A DNA stretch of 43,576 bases. Source: Acidimicrobiia bacterium (GTDB lineage: Bacteria; Actinomycetota; Acidimicrobiia; Acidimicrobiales; SZUA-35). Below are positions 28,112 through 36,131 of this stretch, one piece after another. Where the stretch lies: NCBI GenBank assembly GCA_029863385.1, contig JAOTVU010000022.1:1-43576 (forward strand). The letters are read 5' to 3'. The notes under the pieces were generated by a model that was given only the letters and a program-made list of their open reading frames with translations, made no database searches and was not told where the DNA came from. A program made the position numbers and the translations under genes. Numbering within the stretch: position 1 is the first letter of the stretch; each line of letters begins with the position of its first letter.

Positions 28112-29164
28112 TCACCGTTCGAAGACCTCCAGAAGAAGTCCGATCAGATACCGTTCGGCGGCCTCACGGGCATCGGCGTCGTAGGCGTACCTGGCCCCGC
28201 GCTCGACGCAGGGCGAATCGACTCCGGCCACGGTGCCGATATCGGGATCGATGACGACACCGCCCTCCTCGACGAAGCTGCAGTTTCTCGGGCTCACCAG
28301 ATTCGGGCTGAAGTGCAACCCGCCCCAGGCCAGTGATTGGTTGTCGAAGCCGTGATACGCACCGTCGTAGCGGATGACGGCCGCATCGACGCCGGCCGAA
28401 TCGAGGCGATTCACGAGCTCCTGGCACGGTTCGATCGGGGTCCAATCGTCGGCCGTACCGTGCAGAATCCTGATCGGCCCGCCGACGACCTCCGTCTCGC
28501 CTTCGAGCCGGATGAAACAGGTTGACGGGTAGAAGGCGACGTACGCATCGAACGGCCTGCCCCCGTAGGCGTCCTGGAACCGGGCCAGTGCCGACCACAA
28601 CGCCGTCCGGCCACCAAAGGAGAATCCGGTGACGGCGACCCGGTCCCCATCGACTCGTGGATGGTCCCGCAGCAGCTCGGCCGCCCGATACACGTCGACA
28701 ACCGGGTCGGCGACGTTGATCGTTTCCCGGCCCGAGCACACTTCGGCGACGCCACGTGCTCCGAAACTGTCCAGAACCAGCACCGCAATCCCATGATCCG
28801 ACAACTCTGTCGCCCAGTCCCGCTCCGACCTTCCAGGCCCACCGCAGCCATGGGCGATGATCACCGCCGGTGCCGGCTCCTCAACGACCGGAATAGTCAG
28901 CGACCCGCCAACCATGATTTCCACCCCGTCGGCCAGTGGGGGCAGGAGCGGATCCCAAAGCCGCCCCGGCAACCGGACGGACTCGATCGTCACCTGTTCG
29001 ACGACGGACTCGAGAACCGCTTGGCCGTCCGGATCGGACGTCACGCTCGTCGACGATCGCGCCGGCCACGAGTCCTCGGCGCTGGAGGGCACGTCGAGTG
29101 ATGCCCCCGACGTGCAGGCGACAACTGGCAACACAAGACACAGCAGGTGTACCAGTCGCAGCAC
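28112..29164 (-). CDS. Dienelactone-hydrolase-like lipoprotein
   Basis: A lipoprotein of about 350 residues: hydrophobic signal (LVHLLCLVLP) and lipobox VVAC. An alpha/beta-hydrolase domain of the dienelactone-hydrolase type follows, with PAVIIAHGCGGPGRSERDWA, IAVLVLDSFGARG, the nucleophile elbow VAVTGFSFGGRTAL (Ser in FSFGG), IRILHGTADDWTP (Asp) and YDGAYHGFDNQSL (His). It should act outside the membrane on an ester, amide or lactone. A Cys pair (SPRNCSFVEEGG and GVDSPCVERGA) may form a disulfide. GTG 29164 is chosen because it starts the signal peptide and has GGAG upstream; the longer frame would add 58 residues without protein-like features. Confidence 0.85.
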   Translation of the reverse strand: MLRLVHLLCLVLPVVACTSGASLDVPSSAEDSWPARSSTSVTSDPDGQAVLESVVEQVTIESVRLPGRLWDPLLPPLADGVEIMVGGSLTIPVVEEPAPAVIIAHGCGGPGRSERDWATELSDHGIAVLVLDSFGARGVAEVCSGRETINVADPVVDVYRAAELLRDHPRVDGDRVAVTGFSFGGRTALWSALARFQDAYGGRPFDAYVAFYPSTCFIRLEGETEVVGGPIRILHGTADDWTPIEPCQELVNRLDSAGVDAAVIRYDGAYHGFDNQSLAWGGLHFSPNLVSPRNCSFVEEGGVVIDPDIGTVAGVDSPCVERGARYAYDADAREAAERYLIGLLLEVFER

Positions 29165-29328
29165 ACACCGAGTCTCCCATGACTCCGAACGCCTGGTCAC
29201 CACGAGCGCCGTCAAAAACCAGCCTGCTCCATCACCGCATCCAGCCGGTGCCGTACTATTCTCAATGGCGGTGACAGCACAGCTCGCGGTGATCCATTGA
29301 CGGGACGGCGTACTGCCGGATGTAACCG

Positions 29329-31887
29329 ATGACCGCATCCGATCGCCGCCCCACCGAGACCACCGGTACGCTCGGGACGTTCGGCGGCGTCTTCACCCCC
29401 AGTATCCTCACCATTCTCGGGCTCGTGCTTTTTCTGCGCGTCGCCTACGTCGTCGGATCGGTCGGGCTGGCTCAGGCGCTGGCCATTCTGGGGCTCTCCA
29501 CGGTTGTCTCCGTCCTGACCAGCATCTCACTGGCAGTCGTCGCCACCAATCTCAAGGTGCGGGGCGGAGGAGAGTACTTCCTCATCTCCCGGACGCTCGG
29601 CATCGAGTTCGGCGGTGCCGTCGGGGTCGTGCTGTACCTGGCCATCTCCGTTTCGATCGCCTTCTACGCGATCGGTTTCTCGGAGGCGATCGTCGATGCG
29701 CTCGGCCGCGACGACCCTCGGCTCATCCAGCTGATTGCGGCCGGCCTGGTGCTCGTACTCACCGGCGTGAGCTATGTGGGCGCGGATCTGGCCACTCGGC
29801 TGCAGTACCTCGTCATGGGCTTGCTGGCCATGGCGCTGGTGTCCTTCTTCGTGGGAGCGGTCGGAGATTTCAGCTTCGGGCAGCTTTCCGACAACTTCGG
29901 CAAGCCCGATTCCGGAGTCGAGTTCTGGGAGGCCTTCGCCATCTTCTTTCCGGCCGTGACCGGGTTTAGTCAGGGTGTCGCCATGAGCGGCGATCTCAAG
30001 TCACCGAGCAAGTCAATCGCCCGTGGAACGCTGGCCGCCGTCGGTCTCTCGTCCGCGGTCTACCTGGCTGCGGTCGTCGTCCTGGCCGGCAGTGCCACGG
30101 CGTCGGTTCTGGTGGAGAACACCAACTCGATCATGGGCGACCTGTCGCTGGCCGGGTGGACCATCCTCACCGGCGTGCTGGCCGCCACGCTGTCGTCGGC
30201 CCTTGCGTCGACACTGGGCGGGCCACGGGTGCTGCAGCGGCTGGGCGAGGATCGCGTGCTCCCCCGCCTCGAACACTTCGCTGTCGGTGCCGGCGGCACC
30301 AACAACCCACGCCGCGCCCTCGGCCTCTGCACGGTCATCGCCCTGATTACCATCGCCGCGGGCGATCTCAATGCCGTCGCTCCCGTGATCTCCATGTTCT
30401 TCCTGGCCAGCTACGGGATGATCAACTACGCCACGTACTACGAGTTCCGGGCCGGCAGCACCTCGTTCCGTCCCCGGTTTCGGTGGGGCGACCAACGGGC
30501 GAGCCTGGCCGGCACCATTGCGTGCGGGGGCGCCATCATCGCCATCAACCCGCTGGCCGGCACGTTTGCCGGGCTGGTCCTGCTCGGCCTGTACAGCTAC
30601 CTGCGCCAGCGCAATGTTCCCGATCGGTGGGTCGACAGCGCCGGGTCGCACCACTACACAAGGGTTCGTCGGCATCTTCGTTCCCTTGCCGATGAGCCGA
30701 TGGGATCACGCGACTGGCGTCCCTGCATTCTTGCGTTCGTCCCGCGTGACCCGACCAATCGGCGGCGAATGATCACGGTGGCGTCGTGGCTCGAGGGCAA
30801 TTCGGGATTCCTCACCGCCGTTCGGCTGCTCGAGGGTTCGGGCCCGGTGGGCCGCCGTCAGGCCCGAGAGATCGAGGAGGATCTGGCGGCGGAGCTGGAG
30901 GTGATCGCCGACGGCTCCTTCGCCCGGGTACTGCTGGTCGGTGACGACGAGATCGGCGTCCAGACGCTGGTGCAGGCTCACGGCATCGGCAACGTACGGG
31001 CGAATCTCACGGTCTTCGGCGTTCGCGACCTGCGAGGCAACGAGGCCGACCGCCAGGCCTACGGCTCGATGCTGCAGAACTGTGTGCGCTTCAGCACCAA
31101 CGTCGCCGTCATCAACGTCCGCGAGGACGCCTGGGAGCATTTCGTCGCCACCCCGAAGGCGGAGCGGTCGATCGCCCTCTGGTGGTCCGACGACCAGATC
31201 GGCCAACTCATCACGCTGCTGGGCTGGCTCTGCCGGCGTCACGACGAGTGGAATGAGGCATCCATCGTCGTCTACGTGCCGGCCAGCGACGACCCGGCCG
31301 AGACGGCACGAGTCGCCGACCTGCTCGAGGAGGCACGGATCGACGCCGAGGTGGTTACGGTCGACCCGACCCCTGCGGCCTTCTCCTCGGCGCTTGGCGG
31401 GGCCACGCTGGCGCTGGCTCCGCTACGGGTGCGCCGTGGAAACGCAATCGGCCCGTTCGAGACACCGCTGGGCATGTTGATGGAGAGCCTCCCCCTGGCG
31501 GTGATGATTCTGGCCACCGAGTCGCTCGAGCTCGATGCTCAGCCCGACGAGACGAAGCTCGCCGAGCTCGCCCGGGCCGTCGACCGCGCCAGGGAGTCGG
31601 CTCGGTGGGTGGCCGAGCTGGACGGGGAGGCTGCGGGCCTTCTCGTCGAGGAGGAGGCGCTCCGATTGCGGCTGGAAGTCGACGGACTCGAGCCGGCAAT
31701 TCGTGCCGAGCTGGAGCAGCAGCTCGACGACCTCGAAAAAGCGGCGGCCAAGGCATACCGCAAATATGTCGATGCCCGGGCTCGGAACGCCGCGCTCGAA
31801 GCCAAGGTGGCGGAACTGGAGTCGGTCGGCAACGCCGGCTTGGCCGATCCCGACATCTGGCTCAGCTCATCGCAGGCCCGCGACTGA
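29329..31887 (+). CDS. SLC12-type amino acid/cation-chloride cotransporter homologue
   Basis: This 852-residue protein has about 12 TM helices in the first 430 residues. It begins GGVFTPSILTILGLVLFLRV, closely like TM1 of eukaryotic cation-chloride cotransporters; FFPAVTGFSQGVAMSGDLKS and SKSIARGTLAAVG are also family signatures. A long C-terminal cytoplasmic domain (about 440-760) follows, with CILAFVPRDPTNRRRM and VASWLEGNSGFLTAVRLLEG. A coiled coil (about 760-830) and a short tail end the protein. Bacterial members are little studied; coupled chloride and cation or amino acid transport is inferred. A possible -10 box, TACTAT, lies at 29254-29259. Confidence 0.85.
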   Translation: MTASDRRPTETTGTLGTFGGVFTPSILTILGLVLFLRVAYVVGSVGLAQALAILGLSTVVSVLTSISLAVVATNLKVRGGGEYFLISRTLGIEFGGAVGVVLYLAISVSIAFYAIGFSEAIVDALGRDDPRLIQLIAAGLVLVLTGVSYVGADLATRLQYLVMGLLAMALVSFFVGAVGDFSFGQLSDNFGKPDSGVEFWEAFAIFFPAVTGFSQGVAMSGDLKSPSKSIARGTLAAVGLSSAVYLAAVVVLAGSATASVLVENTNSIMGDLSLAGWTILTGVLAATLSSALASTLGGPRVLQRLGEDRVLPRLEHFAVGAGGTNNPRRALGLCTVIALITIAAGDLNAVAPVISMFFLASYGMINYATYYEFRAGSTSFRPRFRWGDQRASLAGTIACGGAIIAINPLAGTFAGLVLLGLYSYLRQRNVPDRWVDSAGSHHYTRVRRHLRSLADEPMGSRDWRPCILAFVPRDPTNRRRMITVASWLEGNSGFLTAVRLLEGSGPVGRRQAREIEEDLAAELEVIADGSFARVLLVGDDEIGVQTLVQAHGIGNVRANLTVFGVRDLRGNEADRQAYGSMLQNCVRFSTNVAVINVREDAWEHFVATPKAERSIALWWSDDQIGQLITLLGWLCRRHDEWNEASIVVYVPASDDPAETARVADLLEEARIDAEVVTVDPTPAAFSSALGGATLALAPLRVRRGNAIGPFETPLGMLMESLPLAVMILATESLELDAQPDETKLAELARAVDRARESARWVAELDGEAAGLLVEEEALRLRLEVDGLEPAIRAELEQQLDDLEKAAAKAYRKYVDARARNAALEAKVAELESVGNAGLADPDIWLSSSQARD

Positions 31888-31898
31888 ACGTCGAAGCA

Positions 31899-32612
31899 TC
31901 AACGGCTTCGAGTTCGGCGGCGGAAGGGACGCTTCATCCCGTGCAGAGCGGATCGGATCATCGCGTTCTTGCCGATGTTCCCGATCTGCGACCACTGAAG
32001 GCGTCGATCGATACATTCCGACTCGCGCTCGGCCTCGGTTTCGACCCCGAAGTATGCGGCAAGCCGCTCCAACGTCGACCCCCAGAAGTCGTCCTCCTTT
32101 CGGCTCCCGAAAAGCCGGAACCCGATCTCGTAGAGCGGATCACTCGTGCGGATGTAGGGCTGGATCTGGGCGACGGTCGTGCCGTCATCGTCGAGATGGG
32201 CCGAGAAGGTGATCCACCCCGAGAACACGTGGCCCTCGGCTGTGGCGAACGCGAAGGACTCGTCGTCGGCGTAGATCACCATCACCCCGGTCGACAGCCT
32301 GATACCGCTTTCGTTGGAGTTGATGATGGCCACATCGCCCGGTTCGAGACCGGCCAGCGGCGCATACAGTGTCGCCTTGTCGGGCCAGAACGCCGAGTAG
32401 TTGGCCTTCCAGGTCGCGATGAGCTGGGCCGGCGTCACCTGCGCCCCGCCGAGGCGTACCTGATACGTCTTCTTGTAGGCGGGCCCGAAGCCCTGCAGCA
32501 CACCGGACACCCGGCGGCCGGCCACGTTGAGGTTGAGCGCCTCGGGTGGGACCCCGCCGACTTCGAGGCGTTCGACCGGGTGGGCCCAACCATGATCCTG
32601 TTCGTCGCTCAT
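31899..32612 (-). CDS. Unknown soluble protein ending the partner-switching operon
   Basis: This 237-residue protein has no signal peptide or TM helix. The middle (LEPGDVAIINS, STGVMVIYADDESFAFATAE, GHVFSGWITFSAHLDDDGT) is loosely like the DUF1990 fold, with a gFA.aT..GH..sG pattern, but this is a weak eye match. A basic C-terminus (MKRPFRRRTRSR) may contact membrane or nucleic acid. Its start overlaps the STAS gene stop by 4 bp, so it belongs to the operon. It could be the output of the switch, which would be unusual because outputs are normally sigma factors; this is inference. Confidence 0.6.
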   Translation of the reverse strand: MSDEQDHGWAHPVERLEVGGVPPEALNLNVAGRRVSGVLQGFGPAYKKTYQVRLGGAQVTPAQLIATWKANYSAFWPDKATLYAPLAGLEPGDVAIINSNESGIRLSTGVMVIYADDESFAFATAEGHVFSGWITFSAHLDDDGTTVAQIQPYIRTSDPLYEIGFRLFGSRKEDDFWGSTLERLAAYFGVETEAERESECIDRRLQWSQIGNIGKNAMIRSALHGMKRPFRRRTRSR

Positions 32613-32965
32613 GACTCCCCTCCGATCGAGAGCTGGGACTCGTCGTCGACGATCTCGAACGCCTCATCGAGCCGTGTCAGGCGGAAGATCTCCCGGTAGT
32701 GTTCCGACAGCCCGTAGGCGGCCAACCGACGCTTTTGCCGTTGCGCTCGGATCAGCAGGGTCACGAGCACGCCGATCCCGCTGCTGTTCATGTAGTCGAG
32801 GTCGGTCAGGTTGAGTGCCACGACCGGGGCGGTGGTGGATGCCGCCGCCTCGAAGGCGGTGGACAGTTCCTCGTCGGCCTGACCGGTGAGCTGTCCGCTC
32901 ACGTCGATGACCACGATTCCTCGGTCGATCGATCTGACCGCAGTGGCGATTGCGAGCTGTCTCAT
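32609..32965 (-). CDS. STAS-domain anti-anti-sigma-factor-like protein 1
   Basis: This 118-residue STAS protein has IVVIDVSGQLTGQADEELS, PVVALNLTDLDYMNSSGIGV and LVTLLIRAQRQKRRLAAYG. The NSSG motif (Ser61/Ser62) is where SpoIIAA and RsbV are phosphorylated by their kinase, Ser62 being the equivalent site. It has GGAGGAG before ATG 32965 and follows the second STAS gene after 12 bp. It resembles STAS protein 2 in its C-terminal part (YGLSEHYREIFRLTRLDEAF against FGLTDHFREIFEITRLIDFM), so the two are paralogues. It is expected to be a substrate of the kinase and phosphatase encoded upstream. Confidence 0.92.
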   Translation of the reverse strand: MRQLAIATAVRSIDRGIVVIDVSGQLTGQADEELSTAFEAAASTTAPVVALNLTDLDYMNSSGIGVLVTLLIRAQRQKRRLAAYGLSEHYREIFRLTRLDEAFEIVDDESQLSIGGES

Positions 32966-32977
32966 TGTTCTCCTCCG

Positions 32978-33367
32978 TTACTCGGGCTGCGGCCGAGGGC
33001 CGTCGCTGCTCTTCGGGCTGGTGTACGAGCCGCGGCCGAGGGCGGCGGCCTCATCGTCATGAATGGTCATGAAGTCGATGAGCCGGGTGATCTCGAAGAT
33101 CTCCCGGAAGTGGTCGGTGAGGCCGAATGCCTCGACCTTGATGTGGGCCGCTCGGGCTCTGCCCATCAGCCCGACGACCATGGCGATGCCGGTGCTGTTG
33201 ATGAAGCCGACGTCGGAGAAGTTGAGCACGATCCGGCGTGGCCCGTCACCCAGCGCCTCCTCCGCTGCCGCCTCCAGCGACTCCCGGGCCAGGGCGTTGA
33301 CCTGCCCGACCAGGTCCACGATGGCTGCGTCGCCATGGCGCCGCACGGTTACATCGAACTCGGTCAT
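32978..33367 (-). CDS. STAS-domain anti-anti-sigma-factor-like protein 2
   Basis: This 129-residue STAS protein contains AIVDLVGQVNALARESLEAA and VLNFSDVGFINSTGIAMVVG. The phospho-site is Ser58/Thr59 in NSTG, with Thr59 at the usual position; many STAS proteins have Ser here. A tail of about 20 residues (GRGSYTSPKSSDGPRPQPE) follows the fold. The start overlaps the SpoIIE-type gene stop by 4 bp (ATGA). It is a paralogue of STAS protein 1, so the circuit has two targets with different acceptor residues. Confidence 0.92.
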   Translation of the reverse strand: MTEFDVTVRRHGDAAIVDLVGQVNALARESLEAAAEEALGDGPRRIVLNFSDVGFINSTGIAMVVGLMGRARAAHIKVEAFGLTDHFREIFEITRLIDFMTIHDDEAAALGRGSYTSPKSSDGPRPQPE

Positions 33368-34899
33368 TGCTCCTTCTCCTCGTGTAGGACGAGCTCGACG
33401 ACGTGGCGGTCTCCGTCGGCTCGAGTCGTCATCTCGTCGACCATTTCCCGGATGAGGAACAGCCCCCAGCCTCGCGGTGACTCCGCTCCGGCGAGCTTGG
33501 CCACGAGATCGGGCTCCACCACCTTGGGGAGGCTCGCGTTTCCTCCTTCGTCCGAGATGCTCACTGCGATCCCCGAGCCTGTGTCGCGGACTTCGACGCC
33601 GATGTCGAGCTCCTCCCGATAGTGGTTGCCGTGTTCCATGGCGTTCATGGCGGCCTCGGCCACGGCCGTGTGGAGCCGGCGCCGCTTCGGCTCGCTCAGC
33701 CGGCTGCCGACCGCCTCGACCACCCGGCTTGCCACCGCGACCTCGCTGCCTTCCCGGCTCGGCATGGTGAACTCGTCGAGCACGCATCGTTGCGGCGTTC
33801 CCGCTTCCGCCCGACACAGGCTCACCAGGGTCACGTCGTCCTCCACCTCCCAGGCCGGGCCGGTGAACACGGCAAGCTCGTTCAGGAGCACATCGATCAG
33901 CTCGGTGCTACCAGGGTGCTTTCCGACCAGGCCCATGAGCCGTGGCACCCCGAACATCTCACCGTCGGGATCGTGGGCTTCGGCCAGGCCGTCGGAGTGC
34001 ATGAGCAGCCCCTGACCGGGTTGGATGACGGCCGTGACCTCGTCGTAGGTGGCGTCCGGCATCAGGCCCAGGGGCAGGCCGGTCGCCCGCAACTCGGACA
34101 CACCTCCCCCGTGGTGGAGGAACGGCAGGCTGTGGCCGGCGTTGGCCAGCACCACGTCACCGGCGACGGGATCGATCACGGCGTACTGGCAGGTCACGAA
34201 CATGTTGGGCGGGATGTCGGCGTGAAGGTGGGCATTGACCCGCGTCAGGACCGGCGCCGGTTCCACCAACTGCTGGGCCGTCTCCCGCACCATGCTTCTC
34301 GTGGTGGCCATGACCAGGGCCGCCGGCACACCCTTGTCGGTGACGTCACCGATCACCACGGCGATCCGCCCATCGGGGAGCGGGATGAAGTCGTAGAAGT
34401 CGCCGCCCACCTCCCGCGCCGGGCGGTAATGGGCACCGAGTTCCCACCCCGGCAGCGAGGGCAACTGGGACGGGAGGAAGTTCTGCTGGATCAACCTGGC
34501 CACCCGCAGCTCCTGGGCCATGCGCTCCCGCTCCCGCACCTCGTCGGCTTGGCGCCGAACCAGCTCGCCGAGCCGGAGGGCGGGGGCGGCCCTGGTCGCC
34601 AGCCGGTTGAGCAGACGGAGATCGTCCGGCGAGTAGGGACGGTCGGACTTACGGGAGCCCAGGCCGAGCACACCGACAAGCTCGCCCTGACTGATCAGCG
34701 GCACGGCGACGGCAACACCCTGGTCGCGGAGCGAGTCCATCATCGGTGAGGTGATCTCGACGTCCCGCAGTGCAACCGGGGCCTGCACACCAAGTAGGTA
34801 GGCGGTGAACGGATCCCTCGTGTCGATATCGATTGCCGCCGGAATGAGGTCGTCCCGGCCGGTCCGACCAGCAGGGCGGAACCACCCGGGGCGCCTCAC
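33364..34899 (-). CDS. GAF (partial) - SpoIIE phosphatase - HATPase kinase protein
   Basis: A 511-residue protein. Residues 8-110 look like the second half of a GAF domain (VAVAVPLISQGELVGVLGLG, YSPDDLRLLNRLATRAAPAL). A short linker helix (RERERMAQELRVARLIQQNFL) comes next. The SpoIIE/PP2C phosphatase domain has AREVGGDFYDF (161-171), GDVTDKG (184-190), LANAGH and HSDGLAEA. The final 130 residues are an RsbW-like HATPase: N-box AVAEAAMNAMEHGN with Glu415 and Asn419, SDEGG, RGWGLFLIREMVD. One chain could therefore both phosphorylate and dephosphorylate STAS proteins. Its GTG start overlaps the upstream stop by 4 bp. Confidence 0.88.
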   Translation of the reverse strand: MRRPGWFRPAGRTGRDDLIPAAIDIDTRDPFTAYLLGVQAPVALRDVEITSPMMDSLRDQGVAVAVPLISQGELVGVLGLGSRKSDRPYSPDDLRLLNRLATRAAPALRLGELVRRQADEVRERERMAQELRVARLIQQNFLPSQLPSLPGWELGAHYRPAREVGGDFYDFIPLPDGRIAVVIGDVTDKGVPAALVMATTRSMVRETAQQLVEPAPVLTRVNAHLHADIPPNMFVTCQYAVIDPVAGDVVLANAGHSLPFLHHGGGVSELRATGLPLGLMPDATYDEVTAVIQPGQGLLMHSDGLAEAHDPDGEMFGVPRLMGLVGKHPGSTELIDVLLNELAVFTGPAWEVEDDVTLVSLCRAEAGTPQRCVLDEFTMPSREGSEVAVASRVVEAVGSRLSEPKRRRLHTAVAEAAMNAMEHGNHYREELDIGVEVRDTGSGIAVSISDEGGNASLPKVVEPDLVAKLAGAESPRGWGLFLIREMVDEMTTRADGDRHVVELVLHEEKEQ

Positions 34900-36131
34900 G
34901 ACCGGTCCTTCCCAGGCCGGGGCAGGAGGAGCACCGTTTGCTCCGGCTGGAAGGTGTCATCGACGATGGCCAGCAGATCGCCGGCGACCTCGTCTAGATT
35001 CTCGCGGTTCTCGACCCGCTCCGAGAACGACGTCAGCGTCCGCGCCAGGTCGTAACGGCGGCGAAAGAACACCCTGTCGATGCCGGCCTGGATTCGCCGG
35101 TGCGCCGGCAATACGAGCAGTGCGGTCAACGCCGTGGCCGCAATCACGCCGAAGGTGTTGCCGCGGTCGATGCCGGTGACCCATCGCAGTACAGCCTGGG
35201 TCAACACCACAACCAGAACGTAGACGAGCGCCAGCAGCGCGGAGAGTGTTGCATAGACCGCGGTCCGGTTGATGGCCAGTTCCACGTCCCACAGGCCGTG
35301 CCGGAAGACCTGCCAGACGATGACCAGCCCCACGGCCAGCGGAACACCCAGGACCGCACCTTCGACGGCCAGTCGCCACACCAGCTTGCCGAGACCGGCG
35401 TCGGCCCGCTCGGGCAAAACCGCATCAGCCATGATCAGGATCGACACGGCAAGGGTGTAGGTGACGAGCAGCGCGTAGCGGGGACCGGCGCCGCTCCGCT
35501 GGGACAAGATCCTGCGGAGCTGCACGAACACACCCCCGGCCATGATGGCCAGCACGGCAAAGAAGCTGTAGTCCCAGAAGAACCCACCGCCGGCGACGAC
35601 GACACCAGCTGCAATGACGGTTGCGGTGAAACCGCCGAACAGCAGAGCGAACAGCCTGGCATGTCGACCATCTGGATAGACGTAGAGGAGGCCGATCAGC
35701 GACACGAAGCCGATACCTGGCAGCACCACACCGACGGGGCCGAGGTCGGGCCCGCCGTCGAATTGACCCAGGAAGTTGCCCGTCACGAGAAACAGGGTCA
35801 TGTAGAGCGCAACCCAGGTTCGCACCCGACGCCAGATCACCCAGGCGATGATCAGCGACGCTCCGAAAAAGAACAACTGTCGGAGTACCAGGAATCCGGC
35901 GTAGGCCGTTTCATTGAGTCCCAGCTCCTGCAGCGCTGCCAGCTCGCCGGATCGAAGCGAATAATAGCCGTTGTCGAACATGGTGAGGGGTTCGCCGAAA
36001 CCGCCTCGGCTTGCATCGCTCCAGACATCGATGATGACGAGGCCGTACACGATCACGGAAACGGCGACAGTCAGCCACCACACGGCATTGGCCGCGATCG
36101 GGAACACGGAACGAGAGGTGAGACGGGTCAT
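34896..36131 (-). CDS. Multi-TM sensor-like protein ending in a half GAF
   Basis: This 411-residue protein has about nine TM helices, including AVWWLTVAVSVIVYGLVIID and VVLPGIGFVSLIGLLYVYPD. The cytoplasmic end RIQAGIDRVFFRRRYDLART, then LTSFSERVENRENLDEVAGD and LLAIVDDTFQPEQTVLLLPR. This ending resembles the first helix and strand of a GAF domain, yet the frame stops there. The next gene, overlapping by GTGA, begins with what looks like the rest of a GAF. The protein may be a membrane sensor that completes or contacts the SpoIIE protein. It is a paralogue of the next gene upstream, though shorter. TM count is by eye. Confidence 0.8.
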   Translation of the reverse strand: MTRLTSRSVFPIAANAVWWLTVAVSVIVYGLVIIDVWSDASRGGFGEPLTMFDNGYYSLRSGELAALQELGLNETAYAGFLVLRQLFFFGASLIIAWVIWRRVRTWVALYMTLFLVTGNFLGQFDGGPDLGPVGVVLPGIGFVSLIGLLYVYPDGRHARLFALLFGGFTATVIAAGVVVAGGGFFWDYSFFAVLAIMAGGVFVQLRRILSQRSGAGPRYALLVTYTLAVSILIMADAVLPERADAGLGKLVWRLAVEGAVLGVPLAVGLVIVWQVFRHGLWDVELAINRTAVYATLSALLALVYVLVVVLTQAVLRWVTGIDRGNTFGVIAATALTALLVLPAHRRIQAGIDRVFFRRRYDLARTLTSFSERVENRENLDEVAGDLLAIVDDTFQPEQTVLLLPRPGKDRS

